Positions 1 to 10,379 of a stretch of 64,000 nt of DNA are shown here, piece after piece. Positions within the stretch are counted from its first letter, which is position 1, and each line of letters starts with the position of its first letter. The translations under genes were made by a program, and so were the position numbers. Origin of the DNA: Cyclaneusma minus (Eukaryota > Ascomycota > Leotiomycetes > Marthamycetales > Marthamycetaceae); the NCBI GenBank assembly GCA_037179335.1, contig JAKZHN010000030.1, positions 62,001-126,000 on the forward strand, in the 5' to 3' direction. The notes below the pieces were generated by a model. That model did no database searches, had not been told where the DNA came from, and worked only from the letters and a program-made list of their open reading frames with translations.

Positions 1-827
1 CAACTTCGTCGACCATCCCCGGACCTCGACCATTGCTCCTCGCATCGCATCTGGCAATTGCTGGACTTTCCTTTAACTGTACTTGCTCGGCATTTGGGGG
101 ATATCAAAAATGGGATCACATGGGCCGGGACAAACAAAATTAGACTGCATTCCGTGGGCCGCGAGGCCTCATCTTCGTTACAAAATTTGTTTGTACGATA
201 GCTGACGGAGCGATCTTCAATTCCTCGACGGAGAGGATTTGCAACGAGGAAGCTGGATAGCAGAAACCACTCGTTTTCGTCTTTTTGGCTGGAACCAAGG
301 GGCTCGACGACGGAGGAGAACACGAGATAGACTTTTTGGATACCCCCTTAGACTGTACATTAGAGCATGAATACTGGCAGACTAGCTGATTCGGGCATTC
401 TGCTATAGCGATCATGGTACAGCGGGTTTAGCGCTTAATACGAATCATAGATGACACGTTAAACAAACACAAAACTGAAAGTATTTCTCAATTGATCGAG
501 ATTCTTCGTGAAAATGCTTTTGCTCTTTCATATCCTAATAATTTTTAAAATTTGAGAGCTAGTGCTTGTCAAGGTAGCTCTTGCATGTATGTAGTCGGCC
601 CGCACTCCGCAGTCGTTCAAGGTGAGGCTGCGACTGCGATTGAGGTCCATAGCGAGCGGCTCCACCTAGAGCTCTTACTTCCAACCTCAATCCAAAACCT
701 CCATCAATACGACCCCCAACGCCCGACTCGCAGAAAAAGATCCCAGAGCAAGGTCTCAGCGTTCAATTTCATCTTCCCATCTCAGCTCCACCGAACTCCA
801 TCGGGACGCAACACCGCAGTTCCCGCC
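1..827. other. Left-edge non-coding stretch
   Basis: No gene is supported here. A 91-codon open frame on the minus strand (140-415) has no recognisable domain and no splicing partner. The last few hundred bases are pyrimidine-rich and look like the promoter and 5' UTR of the downstream ARPC5 gene. The tail of a gene lying left of the window cannot be excluded. Confidence 0.5.
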
Positions 828-1675
828 ATGTCGATAATCCAGCAACACAGCAACGCCTCTCTGGCCGAGAACTGGCGCACCATAAACATCGATGCGCTGG
901 ACCCCGAATCTTCCACCAATTTCGACACTGCGACACTACATGCGCCGCTGGCGCCCGTGTCGGATGCCGAAGTTAAGGAGCTGGCGCAGCAGGTGAGGCA
1001 GCTGTTGCGGGGAGGAGATGCCGAGGGTGCGTTGAGGGGAGCTTTGGAGAGTGCGCCGGTTGGCGGAAGTGAGGCTGTTAAGGTATGTCTGGGTGAGGTT
1101 TTTCATGCTGGTGTCTGAGGCGCGGGAATGCTTCAATCTGGACGTGCTTGCATGAGAGCAAGATGTATGGGCTGTGAGGATGGGAATTGGAACATAGCGA
1201 CGGCAGATGCAGGAAGACATGATTGCTGACGAGTAGAAACTCGCAGGATGTCCATCTCCAGACCGTAACGGAAGTCTTGCAGTCCATCAAAGCGTCGGAC
1301 ATGACGCCCATGCTGCAGCGCATCTATGCGAGCGAGGGCGGCTCGGAGGCCTTGGACACACTGATGAAATATCTGTTGGTTTACCACCTCTCCCCATCCA
1401 GCTATATACTCGTTTCTGATGTGCGCTGTTTTTTCTTTAGCTACAAGGGCATGGCAAGCACTGCTTCTAGCCAATCTGCAGCACGGGGAGCGGCTTCGAA
1501 ATCTTCGAACTTGACGCCTCAGTCGACGGGGTTCAGTCAGATGGGAGGCCGCAATTATGCTGCTGCGAGCGAGGGCGGTGCTACGAGTGTGCTGCTGAGC
1601 TGGCATGAGAAGGTTGTGGAGGTCGCTGGCTTGGGATGCGTGGGGAGGGTGATGACGGATAGGAGAAGAGTGTAG
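828..1675 (+). CDS. ARPC5: Arp2/3 complex 16-kDa subunit (ARPC5)
   Basis: Smallest subunit of the actin-nucleating Arp2/3 complex, acting at cortical actin patches and endocytic sites. Three exons read in phase: 828-1082, 1247-1374 and 1441-1675 (205 aa). Introns are 164 and 66 bp, the first with a GCTGAC branch point before its acceptor. Family hallmarks are the N-terminal NWRTINIDALDPES (equivalent to the FRKVDVDEYDE region of animal p16), the LLRGGDAEGALRGALESAPV helix pair, LDTLMKYLYKGM and the C-terminal LLSWHEKVVEVAGLGCVGRV. It is longer than the usual ~150 aa because of a Ser/Ala/Gln-rich insert just after LYKGM. The start at 828 is preferred because the N-terminus matches the family; the same open frame extends upstream to 552 but without similarity. 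Confidence 0.9.
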
Positions 1676-2649
1676 AGGACATGGGTGCCTCAGAGACTGA
1701 ACGGGGGTAGGACATTACTTACAAACTCGATTGTGGCGCTCCCGAAATTCTCCTTGACTTCCAATAGTTGTGAGTATTGCAGTCTATTCTGATTGAGTGA
1801 CTCTTTTCTTCATCGTTTCACCCGGCCGAGTAAACCCAGTGTCTGGCTGGTGTCGTCCTTTCAAGTGCCAAAGAATTGTTTACTACAAGTAAAATGAGCC
1901 TTAATAACGTAAGGTATATATATACATTGATATAGAGGCTCGCAGGGCCTCTGGGTCCAAAAAATGCAAAACATACAACAGCAGGTATTCGCTGGTGGTC
2001 ATAAGTTTTAGTTAGAAATATTCACCGCAAGTTTTAAATATATATCTGCTAAAACCTAGGAATCAGAGTAGTGCAAATATCTTTGAAGCCCTGATTAGTA
2101 GGGCTGACGGATGGCCCAAAACGGCATCTTCCGGCTAAGCGGCACAGCCAAGCCAACACAGTCTTGTGCAACCCTCCAGTCCCGCCGCGTGCCTCTTTGG
2201 TCCAGTCCAATTTCGTAAAAAAACTCCACAGACGGCAGACCTGTGCGGCACCAGACCACTCAAGGCCCGGAATATCGATGATCTCTTTCCCTCCCGGCGC
2301 CCTTCCCGCAACGAGACGACGGGAAGGCTTGCGGGAAGCAGCCATACTCGGTCGTCATGCTCGTTTTGGCCTCAGCTGAGCACAATCATGCCACGGGTTT
2401 CGATGGCGACCAAGTAGGGTCCAGCAGCGTCCCGCAGCAGGGGCCATGTGGTTCTCGGTGATGGCACACTGCATTTGAACGGCATCTTACCCGGACAAAC
2501 ACCGCGAGCCTGGTGCATTTTTCGTCTTTTCCGTCCTTTTCTTTCGTGCCCTGGTTGTGCCTCTGGATTTGTCAACTCTCTTCATGTTTATGTCTTTCCT
2601 ACTTCCCACTCCTGCCCCTACGTTCTCTCGCAAACTGCTGTCAGAGAAT
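1676..2649. other. Intergenic, ARPC5 3' side to MFS transporter promoter
   Basis: About 970 bp with no supported gene. Overlapping open frames at 2049-2575 on both strands show no recognisable domain. An AT-rich run with TATATATA-like sequence lies near 1912-2045, and a pyrimidine-rich stretch just before 2650 fits the 5' UTR of the transporter. Confidence 0.5.
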
Positions 2650-4703
2650 ATGCATGAAGAGACCAGGCCAGACTCGGACGCCTTTGTTCCGAAGCATGCT
2701 CGTAAGACACCACAATTGCTTTTGGAATTGTCTGTACTGACCACCATATCTAGACCATCAAAATGCCTTGGAGAAGGCTCTATCAAACCTAGACATAGAG
2801 GATGCCAGAGCACGTTATCGACTCGAAGCGGCCGACAACGGCATTCAGATTCCAGGCTCTGGTGCCTCCACCCCATCGGACAAGAGGATTGTGTTCTTCT
2901 CACCCAATGACCCAGACAATCCACATAACTGGTCTTCTGTCGGTGCCCAATTTACGGACTTCCAGTGATCATGCAACGATGACGAAACTATGCTGACACC
3001 AGGAGGAAACCACAGATGAAGAAAGCTTTCATTGTTTTCACAGGTGTTGTCACTGTAACAAATTCGACGTTTGGCTCGTCTTCGCCCTCGAACGCCATAC
3101 CTTATATTGCGCCCTACTTTAACATATCGACCGAATCAGACAACCCGCAATTAGTACTCCCAATTTCCATTTTTCTGACTGGATATGTCTTGGGTCCCCT
3201 GCTGTTCGGACCTCTCTCAGAAACTTATGGCCGCAAAATGGTAAGTATGGGAATGGAGCCGTGGTGGCAGAGCCCTCAATTACCCTTCCATCATAGACTG
3301 ACTCTTTCCAAGGTCATGTGGGTGACTTTCGCGGGCTTTACCATTTTCACCATGGCCACCGCGCTTGCTCCAACCTGGGCCGCTTTTATTGTGTTCAGAC
3401 TCTTGTGTGGCATTTGCGCAAGTTCGCCTATCTCAGTGGTAGGGGGGATTTATGCAGATATATATGCGGATCCTGTCACTCGAGGTCGAGCAATGGCTAT
3501 CTTCATGGTGGTAAATGCATCCTGTGTTGGGTTTCTTGGGGCAAATTTGTGCTAAAACATGCCATAGGCGACCTGTTTTGGACCCCTTTTTGCCCCTATT
3601 GTATCAGGCTTCGTGTCTCCGGTCTCCTGGCGCTGGACCTTCTGGATTGGCCTCATTGTGGCCGGCGTCAGCTGGATGCCTCTGATATTTCTTCCGGAGA
3701 CGTACGCGCCAATAATTCTGGCTCGTCGAGCGCGCCGCCTTCGAGCTGCCGGCGAGACAGATGCGTTTGCGCCTCTGGAACTGACCGATCAAAGTTTCCG
3801 TAACATGTTCGTCGTCGTCCTCACTCGTCCAATCCGTATGATCATGTTCGAATTGATCGTTGCCGCTTCATGCGCCTACCTTGCTCTAGCTTACGCCATC
3901 TTCTACATGTTTTTTGAGGCGTATCCGATTGTCTTTCAAGACATATACGGCATGAGCACCGGGATCGCAGGACTCATGTTTCTTCCAATTGGCGTGGGCG
4001 CTTTCTTCTCGTTCTTTATATTTTTATCTTATGATGGATATCTCGAACGCAGCAAGAAAGCCGGCAAAGCCTGGCCCAACAAAGAAGAATCGCGTCGCCT
4101 GCCTTTGGCATGTCTCGGAGGTCCTCTGTATGTCATTGCGCTTTTCTGGCTTGGTTGGTCGGCGCGAAGTGATGTTCACTGGGCCGTTCCTATGTTGGCA
4201 GGAATCCCCTTTGGCATGGGTTTCTTGTTGATTTTCATGGTGAGTGGAACATGCCCCGTGATCTAAACCTTATAAAAAAAGAGGCACCAACACATCAAGA
4301 CTCCCAATTTACAAAATAAGTATGGTTTGTCTGCTAACTTGCAAAGGCTCTACTGAACTACCTCACCGATGCGTATGAGATCTTTGCCGCGTCAGCAATG
4401 GCGGCTTCCAGTTGCGCGAGAAGTGTTTTCGGAGCGGTACTGCCCCTGGCCGCCTCGCCCATGTATGGGCGGCTGGGCGTGGGCTGGGCCAGTAGCTTGC
4501 TTGCTTTTCTGAGTCTTGGAATGTGTGTGATACCCTTTGCGTTCATCAGATATGGCGAAACGATCCGCAGAAATTCGAAGTTTTGTGAAGAGCTGAGAGA
4601 GAAAAAGGCGCAGGAGGCGGCGGATTTGGCGAGAAGTAGACGACAGAGTCAGGTAATGCTGGATCAGCACACCGAGGAGATTGGGGAGAAAGAAGGCGTT
4701 TGA
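2650..4703 (+). CDS. MFS multidrug/metabolite exporter, DHA1-like (12 TMS)
   Basis: Predicted plasma-membrane proton antiporter of the major facilitator superfamily. Proposed exons: 2650-2701, 2754-2938, 3016-3240, 3313-3510, 3568-4239 and 4347-4703 (about 562 aa). The N-terminus carries the family's PDNPHNW signature before the first helix. Then come motif A (GPLSETYGRK), the RLLCGICASSPISVVGG helix and YADPVTRGRAM, the SWRWTFWIGL segment, a long central loop (roughly LARRARRLRAAGETD), and the late NYLTDAYEIFAASAMAA / FGAVLPLAASPMYG helices typical of fungal DHA1 pumps. The second intron is the least certain: the in-phase donor at 2939 reads GTCGGT, and a donor at 2932 joined to the acceptor ending at 3002 also keeps frame. 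The substrate cannot be told from sequence. No biosynthetic genes lie nearby. Confidence 0.85.
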
Positions 4704-5541
4704 ATAGAGGTTTTGGGTTTGCTGAGACGAGGGTTTGGTGACACCTGGATTACTAGTAAGTCATTGCTATATTGGCCAAGTGAGAGCTGAGAACCACTTT
4801 TGGCGGCAATCGTACTCTTAGAATCTAAAGGGCAATTTAGCGATTCCCCATTTAAAGTGGCTTAGTATGAGAAAGCATGGCAGTCGTGCATTTGAACAAT
4901 CGGGCACAATATCAAGCTTGGAAAATACAGAATCTGACTAGTACTGATCAAGCAACAATTCAAAACCTCGGATTAGCTTATCTCAACTTCATGTTGAGAC
5001 GAATTTTGACTTGACTCTCCGCTCAAAAGTTAAACAGCATCGTTTTGAGTTTGTGTTTCCCCTGATTACCGTAATCTGACATAGGCCCAGCGTAGACGAC
5101 CAGTACCCTCTCTGCCGACTGGTAATATATGGTAGTCTTACAAGCTACAAAGTACCTAGATACAGGTTATCATGGTCGCCCATCAAATCGGCAATCGTGA
5201 GGTCTCCGCCTGGCGTTCCTATCACGGGCCCCCACTTCGGAAGGCGGGTCGCGAATCGCAAGCCGTGCATTCTGATGTGCGGTGAGTGGGTCTGGCGGCA
5301 TGGGTACATGTATGTTCTGTTTTGTATTTGAGCAACGTTTTCCCTCTCAACATGGGATTCATACACATGTCGCGTCCGTTTCACATCGTTTCTCGCTGGG
5401 CTTGAATCGCAGAAGAGAGTAGCAGGCTGCTATCCTCCTTCGGCCGCCACCCAGAGGCGCAAGGGAGATCCAAATACCCCTTGCCACCTGGAAAGCCAAT
5501 CCTCGATTCTCATTCTCGACTTCTGTTGAGAAATAAGAAAA
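4704..5541. other. Intergenic between the two MFS genes
   Basis: No gene is supported. At about 4837-4852 the sequence ATTTAGCGATTCCC matches the outermost bases of the MITE family described at 36870-37160. No second end is visible, so it may be a solo remnant or chance. The last ~200 bp form the promoter and leader of the DHA2-like gene. Confidence 0.4.
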
Positions 5542-7554
5542 ATGGCTACCCAAATATCGGAGATATCGCAGGAGCAGGGAATGGAGAAGACACCAGATGC
5601 CAGCGCCCGGTCGACTGGTAATGAAACTCCAGACACGGAACAGGGCAGCAAAACAGGCGTGGAAATCACCTCCTCCCCGAATTCGGAAACCGACAGACCA
5701 GCATGTTTCAAGAGCACTACCCAAGAGGTTACTTGTGTGTGGATTGCCACCATGTCAACGGCTCTCAGCTCTTTCCTCCAGGGCTCGACTATGGTCATCA
5801 CAGCTTCTATCGGCGACACGCTTAATATGACCAGTGCTGAAATCACGTGGATTACTGCCTCTACCTCGTAAAGTACCCCCTTTTCACTTTTTTTTTTCTT
5901 TTGCAAATCCATACATTAACGAATACATATAGGTTGGCAGCCGGCTCCTTTCTGCTCTGCTTTGGAGCACTTGCGGATCTGTTAGGCCGAAAAGTGCTTC
6001 TGATATCCGGATTCGGCTGCTTTTCCTGTCTCGTGCTGATCACCGCTTTCGCCACAAACGCTTTCTATATGGATATTTTCTGTGGCCTATTAGGTCTTGC
6101 TTCAGCCGCCGTCATCCCTCCTGCAGCGGGAACTTTAGGGGCAGCATACAACTCACCATCTCGGAGGAAAAACATAGCATTCGCGGCCTTCAGCGCAGGC
6201 AATCCCCTAGGATTCGTGTTCGGGTCGATCGCATCCGGAATAGCTACCAAAATCTTCGACTGGCGCGCCTCCTTTATCTTGCTTTGCATCATCTTTGGAA
6301 TCATCGCTATTGTGGCTTACTGGGCGGTTCCATCGATGCCCCCTGAGAAACCTGCAGGTCCGCGGCCGACGCTCAGGACTCTGGATTGGCCTGGAGTAGC
6401 AATGACCGTTACGGCATTTGCGTGTATTATCAGTGCCATGAGGTGAGTCTTGCCTATTCCTCCCTTTCACCTCTCATTACTAAACAATCTTCAGTCTTGC
6501 GCCCGATGCTCCAAACGGCTGGAAAACAAGCTATGTGGTAACTCTCCTTCCACTCGGCTTCGTCATCTTGATCGGCTTCATTGTACGAGAGCACTACTAC
6601 CGCTTCCCTCTGGTCCCACTACACATATGGAAAGACAAGAACTTTGCACTAATTTGTGTGGTAATTTCGTTCGGGTTTATGTCCTTTTCGTCAACCCAGT
6701 TTTGGCTTTCGCTGTATATGCAGAATGTGCAACAGACATCGTCGCTTTTGATCGCCGCGAGGCTTATGCCGCAAGCTATTGCGGGGATCATTTGGAACGT
6801 TATTGCTGGCAGTTTGATGCACAGGGTGAATAACACAGTGATCATGGTACGTCATAAGAGCCCTGAATTGCATCTATGTTATTTAGACAAGGGAGTTAGC
6901 ATAACTTTCCTTGGACTTGGTCCTCTAAGATGGACACTGGGGTTTGCTAATTTTGATTCTAGGGTATTGGCGCTGTTGCATACGTTGTAGGACCTCTGCT
7001 CCTCTATTTCATGAAAGAAGACAGCAGCTACTGGGCATTCATGTTTCCTTCTCTCATCATCACCGTCATCGGCGCTGACTTCGAATTCACCATTGGCAAT
7101 GTAAGCATCCGCTCTCCCTTAAAATCAAACCCCGTCCACCACAGACAGCAAGCAATAGACACATACACCCACAAACGCCATCCTCCTATAACTTCTACAA
7201 AAGCAAGCGACTAACGCTCAACAGATGTACGTCATGCAATCGCTCCCCTCCCACCAACAGTCAATCGGCAGCGGCATATTCCAAACCGTGATTCGCCTCA
7301 GCTCGTCCATAGGCCTCGGTGTCTCAACTTCCGTCTGGACCACCGAATACAACAATCTGTCACCTTCCGCGCCCGCCATCGAACCCTACTCCAAAGCCTT
7401 CCTGTGCTCAGTCTGTATGGCCGCTTTTGCAGCCTGCTTCGTGCCGTTCATGACGCTCAAGACACAAGGGAATAAAGTGGAAACTCGTGTTGAGAATGCT
7501 GAAGAGGATGGAGAAGTGGGAGAGAAGCGACAGGAGGATAATGAACAGCCCTGA
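5542..7554 (+). CDS. MFS exporter, DHA2-like (14 TMS, ATR1-type)
   Basis: Predicted drug or amino-acid-analogue exporter of the plasma or vacuolar membrane. Five exons in phase: 5542-5867, 5933-6442, 6495-6846, 6963-7100 and 7225-7554 (551 aa). The first ~60 residues are hydrophilic and Ser/Thr/Glu-rich. Helix 1-2 reads WITASTSLAAGSFLLCFGAL, with motif A GALADLLGRKVLL, then a glycine-rich helix with AFSAGNPLGFVFGSIASG (motif C-like) and FDWRASFILL. The second half has PLHIWKDKNFALICVV and ARLMPQAIAG, characteristic of DHA2 rather than DHA1 members. The C-terminal tail is acidic (EDGEVGEKRQEDNEQ). The substrate is unknown. It lies ~840 bp behind another MFS gene of a different subfamily, so the pair is not a tandem duplicate. 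Confidence 0.86.
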
Positions 7555-8069
7555 AGGAAGGAGAAGTCATGGAAAAGTTGTGGATTGGTATAAGGTAGAC
7601 TGAATCCTCGAGGTTTGCCGGAGTGATATTGAGTAGAAAGGGTCCACATTGATATTGTCGTAATGGTAATTCGGATATCTCAAGGGATTCGACACCAGAT
7701 AGAATCTTGGTCGTTAAAGCCATTTCTAGCTAGAGCCTAGAGCAAACGATGCCATACCCCCAGAGAAGAGCATCTTCACTAAGCGCGCAGTTCAATGAAT
7801 TTGCTATCAAGCACTCAGCATCGCGAAGGGTTGGGAATGCACATTCCGGCAATTTGAGAGATTCCATGGACTCTTTAGCCTGCAAACATAAGGTAAGGTA
7901 AGTATATATGGCCGAAAAGCCAAGCACTAGTGGCAATACCCACCCTACTCCCATCCGTTGATCTTAGGCTGTGTACAGACTTTACTTTGTTGCTATGAAA
8001 CTTCAAAAGCCTGACGAGGAGGCGGGAGTGATGTCAATGAGCACAATAAACAGTTCTATAAACCTAGTG
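7555..8069. other. Intergenic, nothing recognised
   Basis: This 515-bp stretch follows the DHA2-like gene. Short open frames (for example minus-strand 7730-7954) lack domains, and I see no RNA gene. It ends at the left terminus of a MITE. Confidence 0.5.
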
Positions 8070-8411
8070 CAGCTAGGCGACAAAAGTCCGAGCCTCCCTC
8101 CCAACAACTGGGGGTATCCCCAGTACTTGGGAATATCCTCATTAATCGGGAATATTCTCAAGCACTAGGATTCTCCCCGGCAATTGAGATTCTCAGATTG
8201 TTCCCAGTGACTGGAAACATTCTTAAGAATTAGGAATATCTGGAGTCATTGAGATTTGAGATTACCCCTAATAATCGGGATTATGCTGGATGGCTAAGAG
8301 TGATCGATCATCGAAAGGCCCAAGGTTTAAATAACTGAATACAGAAGTCCATTGTGAGCACTGCTACATATTGATCCTGAAAAGGGGATGCAGACTTTTG
8401 TCGCCCCACTG
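8070..8411. mobile_element. Tc1/mariner-like MITE, copy 1 (342 bp)
   Basis: Non-autonomous element bounded by inverted ends: left CAG-CTAGG-CGACAAAAGTC and right (reverse complement) CAGTGGGGCGACAAAAGTC. The right flank is TA and the left flank TG, consistent with a decayed TA target duplication. CAGT termini at TA targets are typical of the Tc1/mariner superfamily. There is no transposase frame. The interior is almost entirely the 19-bp repeat array at 8105-8290. A second copy with cleaner ends lies at 53170-53401. Confidence 0.72.
8105..8290. repeat. Degenerate 19-bp tandem repeat array (locus 1)
   Basis: At least four consecutive units align at exactly 19 bp (for example TCCCCAGTACTTGGGAATA followed by TCCTCATTAATCGGGAATA). 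Later units drift in length. The array forms the interior of the MITE at 8070-8411. Confidence 0.75.
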
Positions 8412-8599
8412 TAAACACAGCCACGTGGACACTTCGTCCGGCATTGACTACAGTCACCGAAGCATGATATTGAACCGAAAATATACGATAAAACGAATAT
8501 TGATTCCGCGACTATGGTAACAGTGATCCCCATGATCCAAGGTGCATCGAAAGACCCTCCGGACGCACACCGCTTACGACCGACCCATGCATGACCCAT
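8327..8599 (-). other. Doubtful cysteine-rich open frame running into the MITE
   Basis: A 90-codon minus-strand frame. From an internal Met (first base 8533) it reads a hydrophobic stretch (MGITVTIVAESIFVLSYIFG) followed by closely spaced cysteines (CFGDCSQCRTKCPRGC). The last ~30 codons are the right end of the MITE (8411 and below). It could be a small cysteine-rich secreted peptide gene whose 3' end was replaced by the MITE, or simply chance. No homology is recognised and no splice partner is visible. Confidence 0.15.
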
Positions 8600-8647
8600 A
8601 GATATGCAAATAAAAAGAAATAGGATCGTTTCTATCCGGTTGCTTTA

Positions 8648-10379
8648 TTACATAACATGCTCAAGAAGCTTCTCGAGCTGCTCGATCTCTTCTTCGACAA
8701 TCTGGTGCATCTTCTTGGCAACAGACTCGACTTCGGAGATGTAGGATTCGCTGTTCTTGACGACGTAGTCACCAGCGTTGACAATGGCGGAGTAGTTGGA
8801 CACTCCTCCACCGTTCCAGGCGAGAATGTTCTCGGTGTTGCTGGGAACATCGGTCAAGACACCCTTGGTGGCTGTCTTGATGAGGTTCTTCTTCAAAGTC
8901 TTGGGAGTCATCTCAGCAACAGCGTAAGCGGAGTCATGAGCGGGCTGGAGAGAGAGCATGTATGCGGCGAGACCGGCGATGTGAGGAGAGGCCATGGAGG
9001 TACCCGAGATCTTGTTGGTGGCGTACTTGGAACCGATCCAAGTGGAGAGAATGTCCAAACCAGGAGCAAAGATGTCATTGCAAGTACCGTAGTTGGAGAA
9101 GTAGGCGCGCTCGTCACCAATGGTGGAAGCACCGACAGTGATGGCCTCCTCTGCAGCAGCAGGAGAGTAGTTGCAAGAGTCGGCGTTGTCATTACCGGCA
9201 GCAACGGCGAAGTGGATACCGGCCTTCACGGCGCCGTTGACAGCGCGGTCGAGAGCAGGGGATTTGCCACCGCCGAGACTCATGTTGGCAGCAGAGCCCT
9301 TGAAACCCTTCTTCTTTCCATCCTTTGCGGCCTTGACGTTCTTGATATGGCTCTCGGCGGCAAAGTCGACTCCCTTGACGACATCAGTCATGGAGCCGGA
9401 GCCGTTGGATCTGAGGACCTTGACAGCATAGACGTTGGCCTTCTTGGCAACACCGTATTTCTTGCCAGCAATTGTACCGGAGCAGTGGGTTCCGTGGCCA
9501 TTGCCATCCTCATCGGCGTCGCCAACGGGGATAGTTTTACCCCAGTGAGCACGGCCCTCAAAGTCGACGTGCTCGGTGTTGGTACCGGTGTCGATAACGT
9601 AGACGTCAACACCCTCACCGCCATCTGCAGCATATAGGTACTTGTTGAAGTTGCCAAAAGTGAGAGACTCTCGGTGGGAGATACGAGCGAGACCCCATGG
9701 TGCGTTCTTCTCCAAGGCGGTGTCATTTCCTAGCGTTTCGAAATCAGAGTCCTCCAGAGTGTGGACAACTGAGTCTCGCTCGACGAACTCGACCTGTGAT
9801 GGAGATATTAGTACTCGATGAATGATAGCAGTGTAGGGTGTTTGAAGGAAAGCGGAGAGCTATCACGTGCTCGTATGCCGCTTACGTAGCCGCCAAGCTG
9901 TATCTGATACGACTGGAGGATGCGGCGTAGCAACAAGCTCAAGCTCGTCATCAGCTCGTCGAGATAAGCTCTTGGATGCAAATAAATGGTAAGACACTTA
10001 CATCGGGATGTCTTCGCACTTGGTCGATGACTGACTCGTCGAAGTGGCCGGAGTAGGCTAAGAAGTCACCGGCAATGTTGTATGTGTGCTTCATGCCGTG
10101 GTAGACATCGTCGGAGATGTCGGGGAAGAAAGATCGCTTTCGGAGCTCAGCGCGTTGGTTCTCGCTGGCCAGGTGCACGTTCTGTACCCAGCTGTGGTGG
10201 TCCCGGGCCTTGTCGTGGTCGACGTGCTTCTTGAACACGACCATGTAGGAGTCGTCAATGGTCTCGACATTGTCGGCCGAGAGCAGAGGAGCGACGTCGT
10301 TGTCGATAGTGGCAACGGAGAAAGCTGGAGCAGCGGAGGCCAGCAGCGGCAGAAGTGAGGCGGCGATAAGACCACGCAT
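8648..10379 (-). CDS. Vacuolar-type subtilisin-like serine protease (S8A, proteinase B family)
   Basis: Endopeptidase of the fungal vacuolar proteinase B group (yeast Prb1, Aspergillus Pep2/Alp2). Two exons: 10379-10002 and 9793-8648, with one 208-bp intron, giving 507 aa. Residues 1-16 form a signal peptide (MRGLIAASLLPLLASA). An inhibitor I9 propeptide follows (YMVVFKKHVD ... HPDVEFVERD) and the intron falls between its last residues. The S8 triad is visible: Asp ~194 in VYVIDTGTNTEHVDF, His ~226 in GNGHGTHCSGTIAG and Ser ~392 in SGTSMASPHIAGL, with the oxyanion Asn ~327 in AVAAGNDN. The C-terminal tail is a charged helix (KKMHQIVEEEIEQLEKLLEHV). It is a housekeeping-type protease; orthologues are known inhalant allergens in moulds. 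Confidence 0.93.

Noticed and set aside
2650..7554. Secondary-metabolite or resistance cluster built on the two MFS genes
   Set aside because: No PKS, NRPS, terpene synthase, P450 or pathway regulator lies nearby; flanking genes are housekeeping, and the two transporters belong to different subfamilies.
8657..9637. 326-codon open frame on the plus strand
   Set aside because: It is exactly antisense to the subtilisin exon with its full catalytic triad; composition (Val/Gly/Asp-rich) is that of a mirror frame of a GC-rich gene.
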